NCBI RefSeq assembly: GCF_023283985.1
Contig: NZ_JAKIKU010000011.1
Location: 1-64,000, forward strand
Source of the DNA: Shewanella electrodiphila
Lineage (GTDB): Bacteria; Pseudomonadota; Gammaproteobacteria; Enterobacterales; Shewanellaceae
DNA length: 64,000 bases
Direction: 5' to 3'
Shown here piece after piece: positions 62,709 to 64,000 of this stretch. Below the pieces are notes generated by a model. It worked only from the letters and a program-made list of their open reading frames with translations. It did no database searches and had not been told where the DNA came from. Made by a program: the position numbers and the translations under genes. Every line of letters begins with the position of its first letter. The stretch's first letter is position 1.

Positions 62709-62787
62709 CACTAACGCTTCCAATGGGGCGTCCCTTCCCCTCGAAAGCTAGCCAGACATCCGTGTCTGGACTCACGTGATTTTCTTG
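62701..62787 (+). repeat. Three-way-junction structured element, copy 4
   Basis: Same inner hairpins as copy 2, with loop ATCCGT in hairpin 2 (62752-62769). The closing stem is now CAAGAA (62701-62706) with TTCTTG (62782-62787) plus CAC with GTG, still paired although the left arm differs from copy 2. Confidence 0.7.
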
Positions 62788-63179
62788 CTTACTTCAATTC
62801 AATTGAAGCATTCAAGCCTTTTAAGATTTTAATTCGTGCTTAACTAGGGCAAACGAACCTGCGGATACAACAATTCCCCATTGAAATTGCTGAAATGCGT
62901 TGAAGAAAATGGCGTAAGCCTGACAGGACGTCAGGCTAGCTTTAGTTGGCCAAGGATGGCCTATCTAAAGCGTTAGCTATTTTCGAATAAGCATGAAGTT
63001 TACTCGCTTTGAAAGAGTAATTTCGTTGGGGCGGCAAGGGATATCGAAAAGGGAAATGCAGTTGTTTCCCTTTCGTCTGGTGTGGGCGAAGCGCCACGAC
63101 CTTGACCCTAATTCAAACGAAGTTTGGAAATGTACTTTGGAAATGAATCTTGGGGTTGATGATCATAATCAAGAATGCG
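62709..63179. repeat. Long tandem duplication, second unit
   Basis: About 470 bases repeating 62251-62708, with a short insertion near its end (TTGGGGTTGATG region). It ends in AAGAATGCG, where a third unit would begin, so the array stops there. Confidence 0.9.
62905..62984 (-). repeat. Three-way-junction structured element, copy 5 (opposite strand)
   Basis: Equivalent of copy 3 in the second duplication unit: GAAAATGGC (62905-62913) pairs with GCTATTTTC (62976-62984), with the same inner hairpins at 62918-62936 and 62948-62961. Confidence 0.75.
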
Positions 63180-63476
63180 TTTTACAAATTTAAGAGCTAG
63201 CTCATTTTTGTCCCCGAATTATCATTTAGGCCGGAGTATAGTGACTTCTCTTTCTGCGTGAATATTGCAATTTATGCAATGATGACAGTTCTTTGTTTCA
63301 CTCAGACAGAGAAACTAGGAATGAGTTGTTTCTACGTTATAACTCATTGTTGATACACTGGTTTACTGTTAGTCTTGAGTGATTAAAGTACTGGCTACCT
63401 GTTCTTATTAAGACCGTTCTTATTCGGAATTCAGCCTAATATACTGTTAAGTAGCCATGGAAAGTACGGCGTTTAA

Positions 63477-63902
63477 ATGACCTACGAAGAATTTTATTAC
63501 AGCATTGATTGTAAATTTCCTTACCATCAAGAAAGTGAGTGGAAGCGAATTATTGGTCAATCAATTGAAATAGCTGAAGACGCGCCTTTTCTCGTGCTTC
63601 ATGAAATATGCAGAGTTCCTGCCTCAGAGAAGCTGGATAAATCGAAGCATATGGAAATGTATAAATATTGGAAGCAATCGTTTGTCAGCCCAGTACAGGA
63701 TATCGTTGAACCAGCTTCTCTTTCATACATTAACAAAATTGAAATATCAGACTCCGAAGCACTAGACATAATGGAAAAACTTTCAGCGTTTCCAAAATCC
63801 TATAATGCGCTTCAAGTTGTCTTGTTTTCATGTCCAGATGATGATGAATTGGTCGACGAAAAATATGAAAATATTGTAGCTCAGTGGAAATCGGCTACTT
63901 AA
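63477..63902 (+). CDS. Cassette-encoded protein of unknown function
   Basis: 141 residues, acidic, with no signal peptide or membrane segment. I do not recognise the family. Its stop codon (63900-63902) is fused to the left arm of an attC site and the ATG follows the sequence GGCGTTTAA, a typical cassette junction. No ribosome binding site is near the ATG, which is common in cassettes. The gene is AT-rich compared with its surroundings. Confidence 0.75.
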   Translation: MTYEEFYYSIDCKFPYHQESEWKRIIGQSIEIAEDAPFLVLHEICRVPASEKLDKSKHMEMYKYWKQSFVSPVQDIVEPASLSYINKIEISDSEALDIMEKLSAFPKSYNALQVVLFSCPDDDELVDEKYENIVAQWKSAT

Positions 63903-63994
63903 CAAGTTACTCAAAAGGACGCAAAACGCTTGGCTTTTGCTCCTTCGTCGCTAATTTTAGCCAAGCATTTATGCGCCCATTAGTAAGGCGTGAT
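63899..63994 (+). other. Integron attC site (third)
   Basis: Imperfect palindrome: left arm TTAACAAGTTACTCAAAAGG, right arm CCCATTAGTAAGGCGTGATA. Inner arms GCTTGGCT and AGCCAAGC match the TTGGCT/AGCCAA of the left-edge sites, with the same TTTTAGCCAA segment. The core is GTGATA rather than GTTA, a weaker match. The cassette would be 63472-63990. Confidence 0.8.
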
Positions 63995-64000
63995 ATCTCT

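Larger units (their letters stand above)
61995..63476. other. Gene-free repeat-rich region
   Basis: Almost 1.5 kb with no credible gene. Short ORFs here are products of the repeated sequence. It holds the second copy of the 49-bp hairpin block, four three-way-junction elements and a 458-bp tandem duplication. From 63190 to 63476 it is unremarkable AT-rich DNA leading to a cassette junction. Confidence 0.8.

Noticed and set aside
62485..63193. Short ORFs in the tandem duplication
   Set aside because: The two duplication units do not preserve the same frame, start or stop, which argues against coding.
1..64000. Integron integrase and attI
   Set aside because: Looked for a tyrosine recombinase gene near the attC sites; none is present in this window.
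1..64000. Prophage or transposon genes
   Set aside because: No transposase, phage structural or integrase proteins were found among the open frames.

Overview
The window is chromosomal DNA from a gammaproteobacterium that is almost certainly a Shewanella. The evidence is a dmsEFABGH-type extracellular DMSO respiration operon with a decaheme cytochrome and an MtrB-like porin, a Vibrio/Shewanella-type heme uptake locus, moderate GC, several chemoreceptors, and integron attC sites at both window edges. No rRNA, tRNA, CRISPR array, prophage or transposase gene was seen.

Layout: (1) 1-850 is the end of an integron cassette array with two attC sites and an acetyltransferase cassette. (2) 1.0-15.7 kb is an iron/heme locus: hutW on its own, then a minus-strand run tonB-exbB-exbD-hutB-hutC-hutD-ABC exporter, and divergently a heme receptor followed by hutX-hutZ. 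Fur-box-like palindromes precede hutW and lie between tonB and the receptor. Two closely related chemoreceptor genes flank or interrupt the locus. (3) 18.0-20.8 kb holds a DHFR-like protein and an ArsR/AraC regulator pair facing an ArsP-type permease, with two matching operators. (4) 20.8-26.7 kb holds small membrane and secreted proteins, a peroxiredoxin, a third chemoreceptor and the NO dioxygenase hmp with FNR-like and NsrR-like sites. (5) 26.7-41.9 kb is the envZ-ompR-greB-tex neighbourhood, with the dms operon and an AraC-type regulator lying between greB and tex. (6) 42-50.6 kb holds a LysR/monooxygenase pair and the bioH-comF-nfuA neighbourhood, with an M14 peptidase gene between comF and nfuA. 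(7) 50.8-62 kb holds a pilin-like protein, a PepSY membrane protein diverging from a siderophore receptor (Fur boxes), two S9 peptidase paralogues, a MATE transporter and a polysaccharide deacetylase. (8) 62-63.4 kb is a gene-free repeat region with a tandem duplication of about 458 bp. (9) 63.47-64.0 kb is another integron-type cassette with its own attC.

How the genes work together: heme crosses the outer membrane through the receptor, powered by TonB-ExbB-ExbD. HutBCD moves it to the cytoplasm, where HutX/HutZ and (anaerobically) HutW handle it. The dms genes build an outer-surface DMSO reductase fed through a DmsE-DmsF conduit. The PepSY protein and the second receptor look like a siderophore uptake and reduction pair.

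The most unusual signal is a dispersed intergenic element at 22.7-23.05 kb and 62.1-63.1 kb. It can fold as a closed three-way junction (closing stem, TAAC, hairpin 1, short linker, hairpin 2). Between copies the stem sequences differ yet remain complementary, and an ATCCAT-like loop is kept. I could not run database searches, so homology statements rest on recognised motifs and gene order.
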